Origin: Lachnospiraceae bacterium
Lineage (GTDB): Bacteria > Bacillota > Clostridia > Lachnospirales > Lachnospiraceae
NCBI GenBank assembly: GCA_015057425.1
Contig: SVEL01000006.1
Coordinates: 62,001 to 126,000 of the forward strand
Length of the DNA: 64,000 nucleotides
Reading direction: 5' to 3'
The notes beneath the pieces are model-generated. The model worked only from the letters and a program-made list of their open reading frames with translations, was not told the origin of the DNA and did not search any database. The position numbers and the translations under genes were made by a program. Positions 1 through 10,297 of the stretch are shown here, one piece after another. How positions within the stretch are numbered: position 1 is the first letter of the stretch; each line of letters opens with the position of its first letter.

Positions 1-444
1 ATGTATATGTATGTACGTAAGCTTGATGATACGAGGGTTATAGATTCGACATCCGGATGGTTTGCACAGTCAGAAAATGATTTTGACAGCAGACATATAT
101 ATTTTAAAGAGAAGAAGCCAACTGTCAAAGGAAAGCCGTTGCTGGTATCAGAATGCGGTGGTTATAAGATGTCGGTAGAGGGACATTTGTACAGCGAAAA
201 GTCCTACGGATACGGTAAGTGTGAGTCATCGGAAGAACTTACCGGTCGTATAGGTAAGATGTATGAACAAATGATTATTCCAGGTATAGAAGAAGGCATA
301 TGCGGATGTATTTATACGCAGCTTAGCGATGTCGAAGATGAGATAAATGGTTTATATACTTACGACAGAGAAGTATGTAAAGTACAGGAAGAAAAGATGC
401 TCAATATAAGAGTTGAAATAGACAAAATAGTAGAAAAAATTTAA
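1..444 (+). CDS. C-terminal part of a glycoside hydrolase family 2-like protein (5' end outside window)
   Basis: ORF open at left edge; motifs [14 protein letters not shown] and [28 protein letters not shown] resemble the C-terminal part of GH2 TIM barrels. Confidence 0.7.
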   Translation: MYMYVRKLDDTRVIDSTSGWFAQSENDFDSRHIYFKEKKPTVKGKPLLVSECGGYKMSVEGHLYSEKSYGYGKCESSEELTGRIGKMYEQMIIPGIEEGICGCIYTQLSDVEDEINGLYTYDREVCKVQEEKMLNIRVEIDKIVEKI

Positions 445-460
445 ATGCAGAGGTGGAAAA

Positions 461-2212
461 ATGGGTAAACAGAAAAAAACAGTGAAAATCAGAAACGTTA
501 AGACAAGAAGAATGAGCATTCAGTTAAAGATATCTTTACCTGTTGCTATTCTTATGATTATTGTGTGTGCAGGCATAGGTGTTCTTTCATACATTCAGGC
601 AGAGACCGGCATGGTTGCTGCAGGTGTTGAACAGGCAGATATGGCGGCAAGTATTGTACTTGAAGCTATAGACGGAAACCTTGTAAAGGAAATCAAGGAA
701 GGTACAGATGATTCTGAAGCATACAAAACAACGCTTGAAGCACTTAGAGCAAAAAGAGAAGTATGTAATATAGCTTATGTTTATACTTTATATGCAGATA
801 ATGGTACGGTATACTATGGTGTTGATGCTGATGAATCAGAAGACCAATGTGTTGCAGGTGAAGAGTTTGAAGTATCATATGATGAACTGGAAGGCGTATT
901 TAACGGCGAAGAATATGTGCAGGATTATATAGATAAGACAGAAGACGGTGAACTCGTTTCTGTGTATAAGCCTATTAAGGACGGTTCAGGTAAGGTTGTT
1001 GCTGTTTTGGGATGTGACTATGATGCTGCAAGTGTTAGCGCCAGACTTGATACTTTGTTATTGACAGTTATTGGTATTACGGTTGCAGCTATAGTGATTG
1101 GACTTGTAATTATTAATTTTATTGTTTCAAGAACATCAAGACAGCTTAGAATAGTAGATACAAAGTTATTTGACCTTGTAAACAGCGAAGGTGACCTTAC
1201 ACAGACACTTGATGTAAGAAGCGGTGATGAAATGGAATTGATTTCTGATAATGTAAATTCCTTGCTTGCATACATCCGTGAGATTATGATTCAGATAGCA
1301 GACAGTTCCAATAAGTTAAATGATTCGTCTAAGAGAGTTTCGGAAGAACTTGCGTCAGCAGATGTAGGTATTACGGATGTTTCTGCAACAATGCAGCAGA
1401 TGAGTGCAGCTATGGAAGAAACAACAGCTTCATTAAATGAAATTAACAGTTCAATTATAGAAATCTACAATTCGATTGAAAGCATTCTTAAGGAAGCTGA
1501 ATCCGGAAGAAACTTTACAGAAGATATTAAGAAGAAGGCTGACAGCACAAGAGAAGATGCTATAAGCAGTAAAGATAATGCAAAAGTTGTAGTTGAAAAG
1601 ATGATTACAAACGTTAATGAAAAGCTTGAACAGTCAAAGAATGTTGAAAAGATTACAGAGCTTACTGCTGATATTATCAATATTGCTGACCAGACAAATC
1701 TCCTTGCACTTAATGCTTCAATCGAAGCTGCAAGAGCAGGTGAATCAGGTAGAGGCTTTGCGGTAGTTGCAAGTGAGATCGGTAAGCTTGCAGAAGATTC
1801 TTCAAGTGTTGCAGCTGCAATTCAGCAGGTAAGTAAAGAAGTTGTAGAAGCAGTTGATGCGTTGGCGACAGAGGCTGAAAATATGCTTGTATTTATGAAT
1901 GAATCTGCTATGAAAGGCTTTGAAAATCTTGTTGAAACAAGTGATGATTACACTAATACGGCAGATGGTATTCATGAATTGATGCAGAAGTTCACAACAT
2001 CGAGTGAAGAACTTAAGAATGCAATGGATGTTATCAAAGAAGGTGTAAATGCTGTAAATATTGCAGTTGAAGAAAGTGCTAAGGGTGTTACAACAGTTAC
2101 TGAAACAACGGTTGACCTTGCAGACAGAGTTTCAGATGTTAAGTTGGAAGCTAATTCTAATATGATTATTGCTGATGACCTTAGCGATGAAGTGCATAAA
2201 TTTAAGTTTTAA
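461..2212 (+). CDS. methyl-accepting chemotaxis protein
   Basis: N-terminal TM, extracytoplasmic sensor, HAMP region, conserved signalling hairpin [40 protein letters not shown]. Confidence 0.95.
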   Translation: MGKQKKTVKIRNVKTRRMSIQLKISLPVAILMIIVCAGIGVLSYIQAETGMVAAGVEQADMAASIVLEAIDGNLVKEIKEGTDDSEAYKTTLEALRAKREVCNIAYVYTLYADNGTVYYGVDADESEDQCVAGEEFEVSYDELEGVFNGEEYVQDYIDKTEDGELVSVYKPIKDGSGKVVAVLGCDYDAASVSARLDTLLLTVIGITVAAIVIGLVIINFIVSRTSRQLRIVDTKLFDLVNSEGDLTQTLDVRSGDEMELISDNVNSLLAYIREIMIQIADSSNKLNDSSKRVSEELASADVGITDVSATMQQMSAAMEETTASLNEINSSIIEIYNSIESILKEAESGRNFTEDIKKKADSTREDAISSKDNAKVVVEKMITNVNEKLEQSKNVEKITELTADIINIADQTNLLALNASIEAARAGESGRGFAVVASEIGKLAEDSSSVAAAIQQVSKEVVEAVDALATEAENMLVFMNESAMKGFENLVETSDDYTNTADGIHELMQKFTTSSEELKNAMDVIKEGVNAVNIAVEESAKGVTTVTETTVDLADRVSDVKLEANSNMIIADDLSDEVHKFKF

Positions 2213-2251
2213 AATGTAGTTGAAAATTTGTTTTAAAGGTATATAATCTAA

Positions 2252-2281
2252 ATGGGTGGGGTGAAATCCCACCCATTTTTA
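2252..2281 (+). terminator. Rho-independent terminator after MCP gene
   Basis: aatgggtgggg-tgaa-atcccacccatttttat stem-loop with T tract. Confidence 0.75.
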
Positions 2282-2295
2282 TCGGAGTAATATAT

Positions 2296-3690
2296 ATGAA
2301 AAACAATAGAGATACGAAACAGAAAAAATATGAAATAAATATGTGCGAAGGTCCGATTTTAAGAAAGTTGTTACTGTTTGCCATTCCACTTGTATGTTCA
2401 GGTGTGTTACAACTTTTGTTTAATGCAGCAGATATAGTTGTAGTTGGTAAATTTGCTGGAGATAAATCTCTTGCGGCAGTTGGAGCGACGTCGTCACTTA
2501 TTAATCTTTTGACTAATATATTTATAGGGCTTTCAATTGGTACCAATATTCTTGTTGCAAAAGAATATGGTGCAAAGAAGGATGATGAACTTAAGAAAAC
2601 AGTTCACACATCTATGCTGTTGAGTATTATCAGCGGTATTGTGCTTACATTGATAGGTGTTTTAGGTGCAGATAAGATTCTTAAACTTATGCACACACCG
2701 TCAGGAGTGTTGCCATTGGCGACATTATACCTTAGAATATATTTCATCGGAATGACATCAATGATGATATATAACTTTGGAAGTGCTATTTTAAGAGCTA
2801 TAGGTGATACAAAAAGGCCATTGTATTATCTCTTAGGTTCAGGTGTCGTAAATGTTATTTTAAATCTCATATTTGTAATAGTATTTGATATGAATGTAGC
2901 AGGTGTTGCACTGGCGACAGCTATTTCCCAAACCATATCAGCAGTACTTGTTGTCAGATGTATTATGAGAGAAGAGGGAGCAATAAGGTTTTATCCTAAG
3001 AAGATGCGAATATATGCAGATAAGCTTTTTATGATACTTAGGGTAGGTATTCCGGCTGGCCTTCAGGGGACGCTTTTTTCCCTATCCAACGTAGTTATAC
3101 AATCGTCTATAAACGGATTTGGAGAAATTGTTGTGGCAGGTAATTCGGCGGCATCAAGTATAGAAGGCTTTGTATATATGGCCATGAATGCCTTTTATCA
3201 GGCGGCAATTTCCTTTACCAGTCAAAATATAGGAGCTGGAAAAGTAGACAGAATTAAGCGTGTTTTCTTTGACGCGGAGATTTGTGTTTCGGTGCTTGGA
3301 CTTATTGGCGGAGGTATACTTGTATTATTTGCCAATCCACTTATTGGGTTCTATACGGAAAGTGAGAGCGTTGTAGAGGCTGGAATTGTCAGATTAAGTA
3401 TAATTGCTACAACATATGCATTTTGTGGAATGATGGATGTTGCGGTAGGAGTATTAAGAGGAATGGGCTATTCTGTTATGCCGATGATAGTTTCACTTAT
3501 AGGCGCATGCGGATTTAGGTTGTTGTGGATAATGACGGTATTTAAAATACCTGCACTTCATTTTATAGATACTATATATATATCATATCCAATATCATGG
3601 ATATTGACTTTTGCAACACATCTTGCCTGCTTCTTTATGGTATATGGAAGAGTGAAAAAACGATATATGTTAAAAGATAATTTACAGTGA
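2296..3690 (+). CDS. MATE family efflux transporter
   Basis: about 12 TM protein; MCEGPILRKLLLFAIPLVCSGVLQLLFNAADIVVVGKFAG is a typical MATE N-terminus. Confidence 0.93.
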   Translation: MKNNRDTKQKKYEINMCEGPILRKLLLFAIPLVCSGVLQLLFNAADIVVVGKFAGDKSLAAVGATSSLINLLTNIFIGLSIGTNILVAKEYGAKKDDELKKTVHTSMLLSIISGIVLTLIGVLGADKILKLMHTPSGVLPLATLYLRIYFIGMTSMMIYNFGSAILRAIGDTKRPLYYLLGSGVVNVILNLIFVIVFDMNVAGVALATAISQTISAVLVVRCIMREEGAIRFYPKKMRIYADKLFMILRVGIPAGLQGTLFSLSNVVIQSSINGFGEIVVAGNSAASSIEGFVYMAMNAFYQAAISFTSQNIGAGKVDRIKRVFFDAEICVSVLGLIGGGILVLFANPLIGFYTESESVVEAGIVRLSIIATTYAFCGMMDVAVGVLRGMGYSVMPMIVSLIGACGFRLLWIMTVFKIPALHFIDTIYISYPISWILTFATHLACFFMVYGRVKKRYMLKDNLQ

Positions 3691-3695
3691 TAATT

Positions 3696-3727
3696 AAAGG
3701 GCTTTTGCAAATATGCAAAAGCCCTTT
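3696..3727. terminator. bidirectional terminator between convergent genes
   Basis: aaagggcttttgca-aat-atgcaaaagcccttt perfect inverted repeat between the MATE and GH51-like genes. Confidence 0.8.
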
Positions 3728-3746
3728 GAATTTAGGATGATTAATA

Positions 3747-6425
3747 TTAATCTTGTGGATGGATACGAATTACGGTTACTGAATACTTTGGCACGGTATA
3801 TGTAAATTCTTCTCTTACATCCATAGTAAAGTCTTTTGGATATATGTTTTTAGGATTTGCACCTGTGTTTGAAATCACCTTATTCTTTGCTGACAACTGT
3901 GTAACATCTGCAATCGGATTCATATTATCGAAGTTACTTATATTAAGGTTTAAAATCTTTTCTACATTACTTACATTAACAAGTTTGATAATTATATCAC
4001 CTGTTTCTTCGTCAAAACTTGATGATTGGAATAAGGTGGTAGAAGGCTCGTATGTATAGTCTATCATTTTAAATTTGTTCATGTAACATTTGATATTGTT
4101 ACCTTCCACAATTATTTTAAGCTTATATGTTTCACCTGTTTTTATGTTTGTTTCAAGTACGGTATCGCTTACCTGATCGGATTTTGCACCATCCGTAACT
4201 ATCTGAAGGCAGGATACTGTATTGCCCCAACCACCTAAATTCCAGAAGATGAAATTGTTTTCATCGGTTACGGCTATAGGAATAAGGAAACCTTCATCGC
4301 CGCTGACTTTTGTTGCTTCTAAGGTATATGTATAGTTGCTCCAGGAACTGTCTCCCACAAAAGCTGTATCACCGGTTGTTTCATTTACCGTCGCAGCAGT
4401 GTTTGTCTGTTTCATTACACCGTTTTTTATCTGAAATTTTCCGGCATTAATTGAAAACTTGGACTTGCTTGATGCTTCGTCAAATGTTTCTTCATACAGA
4501 ACTTCATCGGTTTCGTTAGAAACAACTTTAAGATTATCGAAGGTTGCGCTTGTTGACCATGTTCCTATGCCTACTTTACCACTGAGTCCTATATTTCCTT
4601 TTGATGTAAGTTCAAGGTCGGCGTCTAACATTGTCGTTCCGACATTTGTTGCAAAAATCTTCTGAACATAATAATTTGTTGAACCCCACACCTGATTATT
4701 TTTAAACCAGATTAAGTCAGGTGTCCATTGAACGGAAGTGCTGTTTCCAAATAAAGGAGCATAGCATGCCATCTTTACTATATCAGCATTGGCTTCTATA
4801 CCGGTCATATATGCTGCTTCAGCTAAAGCGGCTTCCCAGTTGTTTGATTTGGCAGCGTATTCGCCAAGGAATACGGGAACACTATCGCGTTTATATTTGT
4901 CGTATCTGTGGACATTTTCAAGGAACCAGGAAGGTGTTTGATAATAATGCTCATCTACAAGACCGGCATAGTCAGCACCGTTTTTATTTACTTTGTCCCA
5001 ACCGAATCTATCGCCCGACGCAGGGCCGTTTGCAAGAATAAGTTCTATGTCACCATACATTTCAGGATTATTCTTTGCAGCATCCTCAAATGCTTTTTTG
5101 AAAAGTTCGTAATGTTCAAAATACTCTTCCTGCCACTGTTCGTTTCCGATACCTACATATTTTAAATCAAATGGTTCTTCGTGTCCCATGGCAATTCTTA
5201 CGGCACCCCAAGTTGTGTTTTTGTCGCCACGACAAAATTCTACAAGATCAAGAGCATCCTGTACGTATTGTTTAAATTCGTCACTGTTCACATCGACCAC
5301 TGTGTAATTAGGACTTTGTATAGGACAGGACATGCCTGCATTTACAATAGGAACGCCAAGACAATTAAGGTCTTCACATAATAAGAAGTATTCATAAAAA
5401 CCTACACCATATGTAACATAGTAAGGATTTGAACTTGCTTTATTTAAGTCAGCCCATATGTCAATTCCCTGTTTTCTTGCAGCTACGTCACCTATGGTAG
5501 AATTACCATTTACCACAAATTCTAAACCATTACCGATGGAGTCTTTCCAACTGTATGCTGTTTCAAGAGACTTACCTTCTATAACACATCCACCCGGGAA
5601 TCTGAGAAAGCTTGGGTTAAGAGCTTCAAGGTATTCTACAAGGTCAGCACGTAATCCGTTTTCTCTTCCGTTGTATGTATCCTTAGGAAACAAAGAAATC
5701 ATATCTACGGCTACAGAACCGTTTTCAATCATTACATAACAAGATACACCGGAATTTGATGTTGCAGTAGAAGAAAGAGTTGCTTCGTATTTCCACCAAC
5801 TGTTTTTTATAGAATCAATTGTGGCAGATGCTATTTCTGCTCCTGATTTATCCTTAATTACCACTTTAACAGAACCATTATAACCGTCGAGGGATTTAAG
5901 ATAAACTGAAAGGAGATAATCCTTTCCTTCTTCTACAGCCATACCGTCCAGATAACCGGTGTTGTATATTCCTTCATAATTATCTGAAGTGTTTGTTAAA
6001 ATAGCGTAGTGAGTGTTGTTTTCATTAAGAGCTGTACCATCTTCCGCACCATCAGCTATATCAAAGCTCAGTTTTGATTTATCAGTAACAGTGTAGCCAT
6101 GTTTAGCCCCATTGGTGGCAAGTGAACCATATTCGAAAGAACGGTTCTTAATCATTTCAGCGTAGAGACCACCATCTACTGCATGATTGATATCTTCCAA
6201 AAATAATCCATAAAGAATTTCACTGATATCATAGGAATCGTCCAGGTCACTGATGCTGCCGTTTATGGACAGGTTATATACATCAGGAGTTTTTTCGATG
6301 GTTTCTACAGGTTTTTTTGTGGTTGTTTGTTCTTCCTGTTTTGTCTTGTTGCAAGCTGCTAAGACTGCAACTGTGGAAGAAAGAACAAGTGTAACAGCCA
6401 ACAGTTTAGTTAGTTGTTTTTTCAT
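3747..6425 (-). CDS. GH51-like alpha-L-arabinofuranosidase lipoprotein with carbohydrate-binding-like regions
   Basis: lipobox LAACNK; SLFPKDTYNGRENGLRADLVEYLEALNPSFLRFPGGCVIEG and YVGIGNEQWQEEYFEHYELF, as in alpha-L-arabinofuranosidases. Confidence 0.88.
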   Translation of the reverse strand: MKKQLTKLLAVTLVLSSTVAVLAACNKTKQEEQTTTKKPVETIEKTPDVYNLSINGSISDLDDSYDISEILYGLFLEDINHAVDGGLYAEMIKNRSFEYGSLATNGAKHGYTVTDKSKLSFDIADGAEDGTALNENNTHYAILTNTSDNYEGIYNTGYLDGMAVEEGKDYLLSVYLKSLDGYNGSVKVVIKDKSGAEIASATIDSIKNSWWKYEATLSSTATSNSGVSCYVMIENGSVAVDMISLFPKDTYNGRENGLRADLVEYLEALNPSFLRFPGGCVIEGKSLETAYSWKDSIGNGLEFVVNGNSTIGDVAARKQGIDIWADLNKASSNPYYVTYGVGFYEYFLLCEDLNCLGVPIVNAGMSCPIQSPNYTVVDVNSDEFKQYVQDALDLVEFCRGDKNTTWGAVRIAMGHEEPFDLKYVGIGNEQWQEEYFEHYELFKKAFEDAAKNNPEMYGDIELILANGPASGDRFGWDKVNKNGADYAGLVDEHYYQTPSWFLENVHRYDKYKRDSVPVFLGEYAAKSNNWEAALAEAAYMTGIEANADIVKMACYAPLFGNSTSVQWTPDLIWFKNNQVWGSTNYYVQKIFATNVGTTMLDADLELTSKGNIGLSGKVGIGTWSTSATFDNLKVVSNETDEVLYEETFDEASSKSKFSINAGKFQIKNGVMKQTNTAATVNETTGDTAFVGDSSWSNYTYTLEATKVSGDEGFLIPIAVTDENNFIFWNLGGWGNTVSCLQIVTDGAKSDQVSDTVLETNIKTGETYKLKIIVEGNNIKCYMNKFKMIDYTYEPSTTLFQSSSFDEETGDIIIKLVNVSNVEKILNLNISNFDNMNPIADVTQLSAKNKVISNTGANPKNIYPKDFTMDVREEFTYTVPKYSVTVIRIHPQD

Positions 6426-8239
6426 TATTTTCCTTCCTTTCTTTTTATTGTCAGTTTAAGGTTATTGCTTCTTGCCTTTACCCTTATTCTGTATACATGC
6501 TCTTTGTATGACTTTGAAAGTCTTTTGTCAGTTATAGGGATTTCTTCTATATAACAGTCTTCATAATCTTCTATGACAATTTGAGCTGCATCACCTATAT
6601 ATAGTTTATTGTCAACCCATTGTGGCTTATAATAGGTCATAAAGTTTTCTGTGACACTATGTTCTGCATTATCTCCAAAAATAAACGTATCTTCTAAAGT
6701 AACTGCATCTGTATCTGTTAGGGAAACTTTTCTAAAAAGATTTTTTAAGCCTCCCTTTTTGTCATAAGCATCTGCTATGTCCATAGATATGGAATTAGAA
6801 GTATTTTCAAGTATTTTTGCTTTGTACTCAGGACCGGGCAATTCCATACAACCATTTACTTCAGGTAAGTTGTGATATGATGACTGCATTGTCCATATGG
6901 AATATCTGTCTCCTGAAAATGTTTTTGCAGTATAGCTTTCTACACCCAAATCAATTAATACCGGCAAATCTTTCATATATAAAGTAATACTTCCTGTATC
7001 ATTGTGGTTGTGACTGTCATTGTTATGACCACCTTTTACTGCCAGGCATATATCATCTTTTTTATATATCGCAAGCCCTGTACTTTCATACCATATCTTT
7101 TTAATACAGTTCTTTTTCTTTGCATCTGTATCTATATTTGTTTCTGTATCTGTATTTTTTATATCTGTATTCTTTTTTTCTGTACAAACAGTTTTTTGGT
7201 AGTATTCTCTTATTTCGTTTTCTTTTATTAAGGATATATATCTATATAGTAAATTTATCTCTTCGCTGAGAATATAATCAGAATTATTACAATAGTCTTC
7301 TGCTGCAAAATTCATCAGCTCTGTACTTCCGGTCATTTTTCCAAATAAAAATTCTCTTATGGAGCAAGGTCCCGGATTAGGAGCACAGTCAGCGTAATTT
7401 ATATAGTACGGTCCGCTTACATGAACGTTCATAATATATTCAGAAATATTCTTAAGTTTACATATATTGTCGAAAAAGAACTTTAAATCCTGGTTTTGTG
7501 ACTTTAATAATTCTAAAGATAACCATAAACACAATCCTGCATGTCTATAATACAATGCGCCTTCATCGCAGCAACCGTCTTGACCATAATCATTGAAAAA
7601 ATAAGTAAGACTTTTATATGCTTTTGACAGAATGATGGTTAACATATCTTCCGGTATATCGAGACATATTGCAGCGATAAGGACATTCTGAGTACACCAT
7701 GGTGTCCAATTACATGTTTTGTCTGTACCATTTCCCATCCACCAAACAAAAGAATTGTGGTATGGAATAAGAATTCGTTCCATAACCTCATAGTTTATAC
7801 GTGTAAGAATAATAGGGGAAATCTGCTCAAGGCGTTCCTTTAAAAGAAAATATGCCATTGCCAGTAAAGCTCCGGTTTCACAAGAAAAAAGATCCAGTAC
7901 GGGGCGTGTAACATCGGCATAAGGCTGTCCGCCGAGACCATCACTGTAGGAATTGTGTGGCGGAAGCTGCCAGCCGCTTTCTTCACATAATAAAAACAAG
8001 CCGTCTATAATGCGCTCCGTATAATTGCCTTTATTATCAACTAATTCGGCAAGAATAAAAGTATTTAACATATGACGTCTTTTGAAGTAAATGTCTTCAA
8101 AAGCAACACGATTTCCGTCTTTGTGAAAACGTGAATAGTCAGATGCCAAAATGACAGGATACGGAACTGACATTAAATTATCGGCTTGTGTAATTAACAG
8201 ATTTTTTGTTTGTTCAGATATATTTTCGGAATTAAACAT
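6425..8239 (-). CDS. heparinase II/III-like family protein
   Basis: KGGHNNDSHNHNDTGSITLYMKDLPVLIDLGVESYT matches the heparinase II/III C-terminal signature; no clear signal peptide. Confidence 0.8.
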   Translation of the reverse strand: MFNSENISEQTKNLLITQADNLMSVPYPVILASDYSRFHKDGNRVAFEDIYFKRRHMLNTFILAELVDNKGNYTERIIDGLFLLCEESGWQLPPHNSYSDGLGGQPYADVTRPVLDLFSCETGALLAMAYFLLKERLEQISPIILTRINYEVMERILIPYHNSFVWWMGNGTDKTCNWTPWCTQNVLIAAICLDIPEDMLTIILSKAYKSLTYFFNDYGQDGCCDEGALYYRHAGLCLWLSLELLKSQNQDLKFFFDNICKLKNISEYIMNVHVSGPYYINYADCAPNPGPCSIREFLFGKMTGSTELMNFAAEDYCNNSDYILSEEINLLYRYISLIKENEIREYYQKTVCTEKKNTDIKNTDTETNIDTDAKKKNCIKKIWYESTGLAIYKKDDICLAVKGGHNNDSHNHNDTGSITLYMKDLPVLIDLGVESYTAKTFSGDRYSIWTMQSSYHNLPEVNGCMELPGPEYKAKILENTSNSISMDIADAYDKKGGLKNLFRKVSLTDTDAVTLEDTFIFGDNAEHSVTENFMTYYKPQWVDNKLYIGDAAQIVIEDYEDCYIEEIPITDKRLSKSYKEHVYRIRVKARSNNLKLTIKRKEGK

Positions 8240-8252
8240 ATGTACCTCCGAA

Positions 8253-8909
8253 TTATTTTATTTCTTCGGCTTTTAAAAACTTCCAAACTTTAACATTTAC
8301 AGGAGTGATAATTGAATCACAGTATTCACATTGCATAGTTCCGAGAGAGGTGATTGGTGCACCGCAGTTAGGACATGTTGTTGAATATGAACTTCCGTCA
8401 CCTGCAATTTCACTATCCTGTATGTATACCATATGAGTGTTATAACGGGTTTGGTTTTTAAGACCGTTTTCCATATATTCTACAGCAGATTGGAAGATAA
8501 CGGTGCAGCTTCCCTTATCCTTGGCATAACGATACATTTCCGTGCGGTGTACCGTAAATGTGTCATAAGTTAAGCTTAAGTGTTTCTTCAGTTCATTTAC
8601 TGCATTGTTTTTAAATTCATACCAGTTAAGCTCAGGAAAATCCTTTTGCAAAATAGGTAAATATACTGATGTCATCGCTGAAACTGACTTAGGCGTTTCA
8701 CGGATTTCGGCATCATTTTCATTTATTATTTCAGATATGTCGCCTACGGTGTTCAATGTTGAAGTAATGGCTGAAGATGCTCTTTTGGCAGCTTTGACAG
8801 ACCTGATAATCATTGTTGTAAAAACAACGAAAATCATAATAGGAACAATTGCAAACATTGCAAAAGAAATAAAAAATTCAAATATCCAGAAAAAATTATA
8901 AAACGGCAT
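8253..8909 (-). CDS. membrane-anchored zinc-ribbon protein with TIM44-like region
   Basis: N-terminal TM; C-terminal CPNCGAP...CEYCDS zinc ribbon; middle region resembles Tim44-like domains. Confidence 0.6.
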   Translation of the reverse strand: MPFYNFFWIFEFFISFAMFAIVPIMIFVVFTTMIIRSVKAAKRASSAITSTLNTVGDISEIINENDAEIRETPKSVSAMTSVYLPILQKDFPELNWYEFKNNAVNELKKHLSLTYDTFTVHRTEMYRYAKDKGSCTVIFQSAVEYMENGLKNQTRYNTHMVYIQDSEIAGDGSSYSTTCPNCGAPITSLGTMQCEYCDSIITPVNVKVWKFLKAEEIK

Positions 8910-9040
8910 GACATAGTCCCACTTTCTACTTGAATAATCAAGAACTAATCTGATATAATATCACATTAAGAAAAGTATATCAGTTTTTGATAAAAATCAC
9001 AAGTAAATATATTATAAACATACAACAGAGAGGAATAATT

Positions 9041-10240
9041 ATGTATCCTATAGTAGAGTTGAAAAAAGGTGAAGGAAGATTATTAAAATCAGGCGGAATG
9101 TGGGTATTTGACAATGAGATAGCAGGTATTCACGGTGATTTTGAAAATGGCGGACTTGTAGAAGTGAAAGATGCGGGCGGCTATAGTATGGGTGTTGGTT
9201 TTATTAACACCAATTCTAAGATTACTGTACGACTTATGACAAGAAATGCGTCACAGATTATTGATGATGAATTTCTTAAAATGAGACTTACGGATGCGTG
9301 GAATTACAGAAAAAGCGTGGTGGATACAAGCAGCTGCAGAGTAGTATTTGGTGAGGCTGATTTCCTGCCGGGTATAGTTATAGATAAATTTTCCGATGTA
9401 TTGGTTGTTGAGTCACTTGCTCTTGGCATAGATAAGTTTAAAGTAAGATTGGTAGAACTTTTAAAGGAAATACTTGAGGAAGACGGAATACATATTAAAG
9501 GTGTATATGAAAGAAGTGATGCCAAGGTCAGATTAAATGAAGGTATGGAGCGAATTAAAGGATTTATCGGTGAAGAATTCGATACTAATGTTCCTATCGT
9601 AGAAAACGGCGTAAAATATATGGTTGATGTAAAGGACGGACAGAAAACAGGATTCTTCCTTGATCAGAAGTATAACAGACTGGCAATTCAGAAACTTTGT
9701 AAGGATAAGAGAGTATTGGACTGCTTTACACATACGGGTTCATTTGCATTAAATGCAGGTATTGCGGGTGCAATGGAAGTTATAGGTGTAGATGCATCAG
9801 AGCTTGGCGTTAAGCAGGCAGAACTGAATGCTAAGTTAAACGGACTTGAGAATAATGTAAAGTTTATATGCAGGGATGTATTTGAACTTCTTCCTGAATT
9901 GGAAGAAAAGGGAGAAAAGTTTGATGTGATTATCCTTGACCCGCCGGCGTTTACAAAATCAAGAAGTTCGGTAAAAAATGCTGCTAAAGGCTATAAAGAG
10001 ATTAATTTAAGAGCGATGAAACTTATAAAGGATGGAGGTTTTCTTGCAACTTGCTCATGCTCACATTTTATGACATATGAATTATTTACGGAAACTATTA
10101 ATAATGCTGCGAAAAATGTTCATAAACGTTTGAGACAGGTTGAATACAGAACTCAGGCAGCAGACCATCCGATTCTTTGGGCAGCAGACGAATCTTATTA
10201 TCTTAAGTTTTATATTTTCCAGGTTTGTGATGAAAAATAA
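9041..10240 (+). CDS. class I SAM-dependent rRNA methyltransferase (RlmI/RlmK-like)
   Basis: N-terminal PUA-like region, DGQKTGFFLDQKYNR, VLDCFTHTGSFALNAG, VIILDPPAFTKSRSS; start placed at the ATG after an agagg RBS. Confidence 0.92.
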   Translation: MYPIVELKKGEGRLLKSGGMWVFDNEIAGIHGDFENGGLVEVKDAGGYSMGVGFINTNSKITVRLMTRNASQIIDDEFLKMRLTDAWNYRKSVVDTSSCRVVFGEADFLPGIVIDKFSDVLVVESLALGIDKFKVRLVELLKEILEEDGIHIKGVYERSDAKVRLNEGMERIKGFIGEEFDTNVPIVENGVKYMVDVKDGQKTGFFLDQKYNRLAIQKLCKDKRVLDCFTHTGSFALNAGIAGAMEVIGVDASELGVKQAELNAKLNGLENNVKFICRDVFELLPELEEKGEKFDVIILDPPAFTKSRSSVKNAAKGYKEINLRAMKLIKDGGFLATCSCSHFMTYELFTETINNAAKNVHKRLRQVEYRTQAADHPILWAADESYYLKFYIFQVCDEK

Positions 10241-10241
10241 G

Positions 10242-10270
10242 AAGGGTGCACTTTGGAAGTGCACCCTTTT
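10242..10270. terminator. bidirectional terminator
   Basis: aagggtgcactt-tgg-aagtgcaccctttt between convergent genes. Confidence 0.8.
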
Positions 10271-10297
10271 TGAATCATAATATGTTTACTAAAGCTT

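Noticed and set aside
4721-5739. several plus-strand ORFs antisense to the GH51-like gene
   Set aside because: Fragmented, overlapping shadows of a long minus-strand coding gene with clear motifs.
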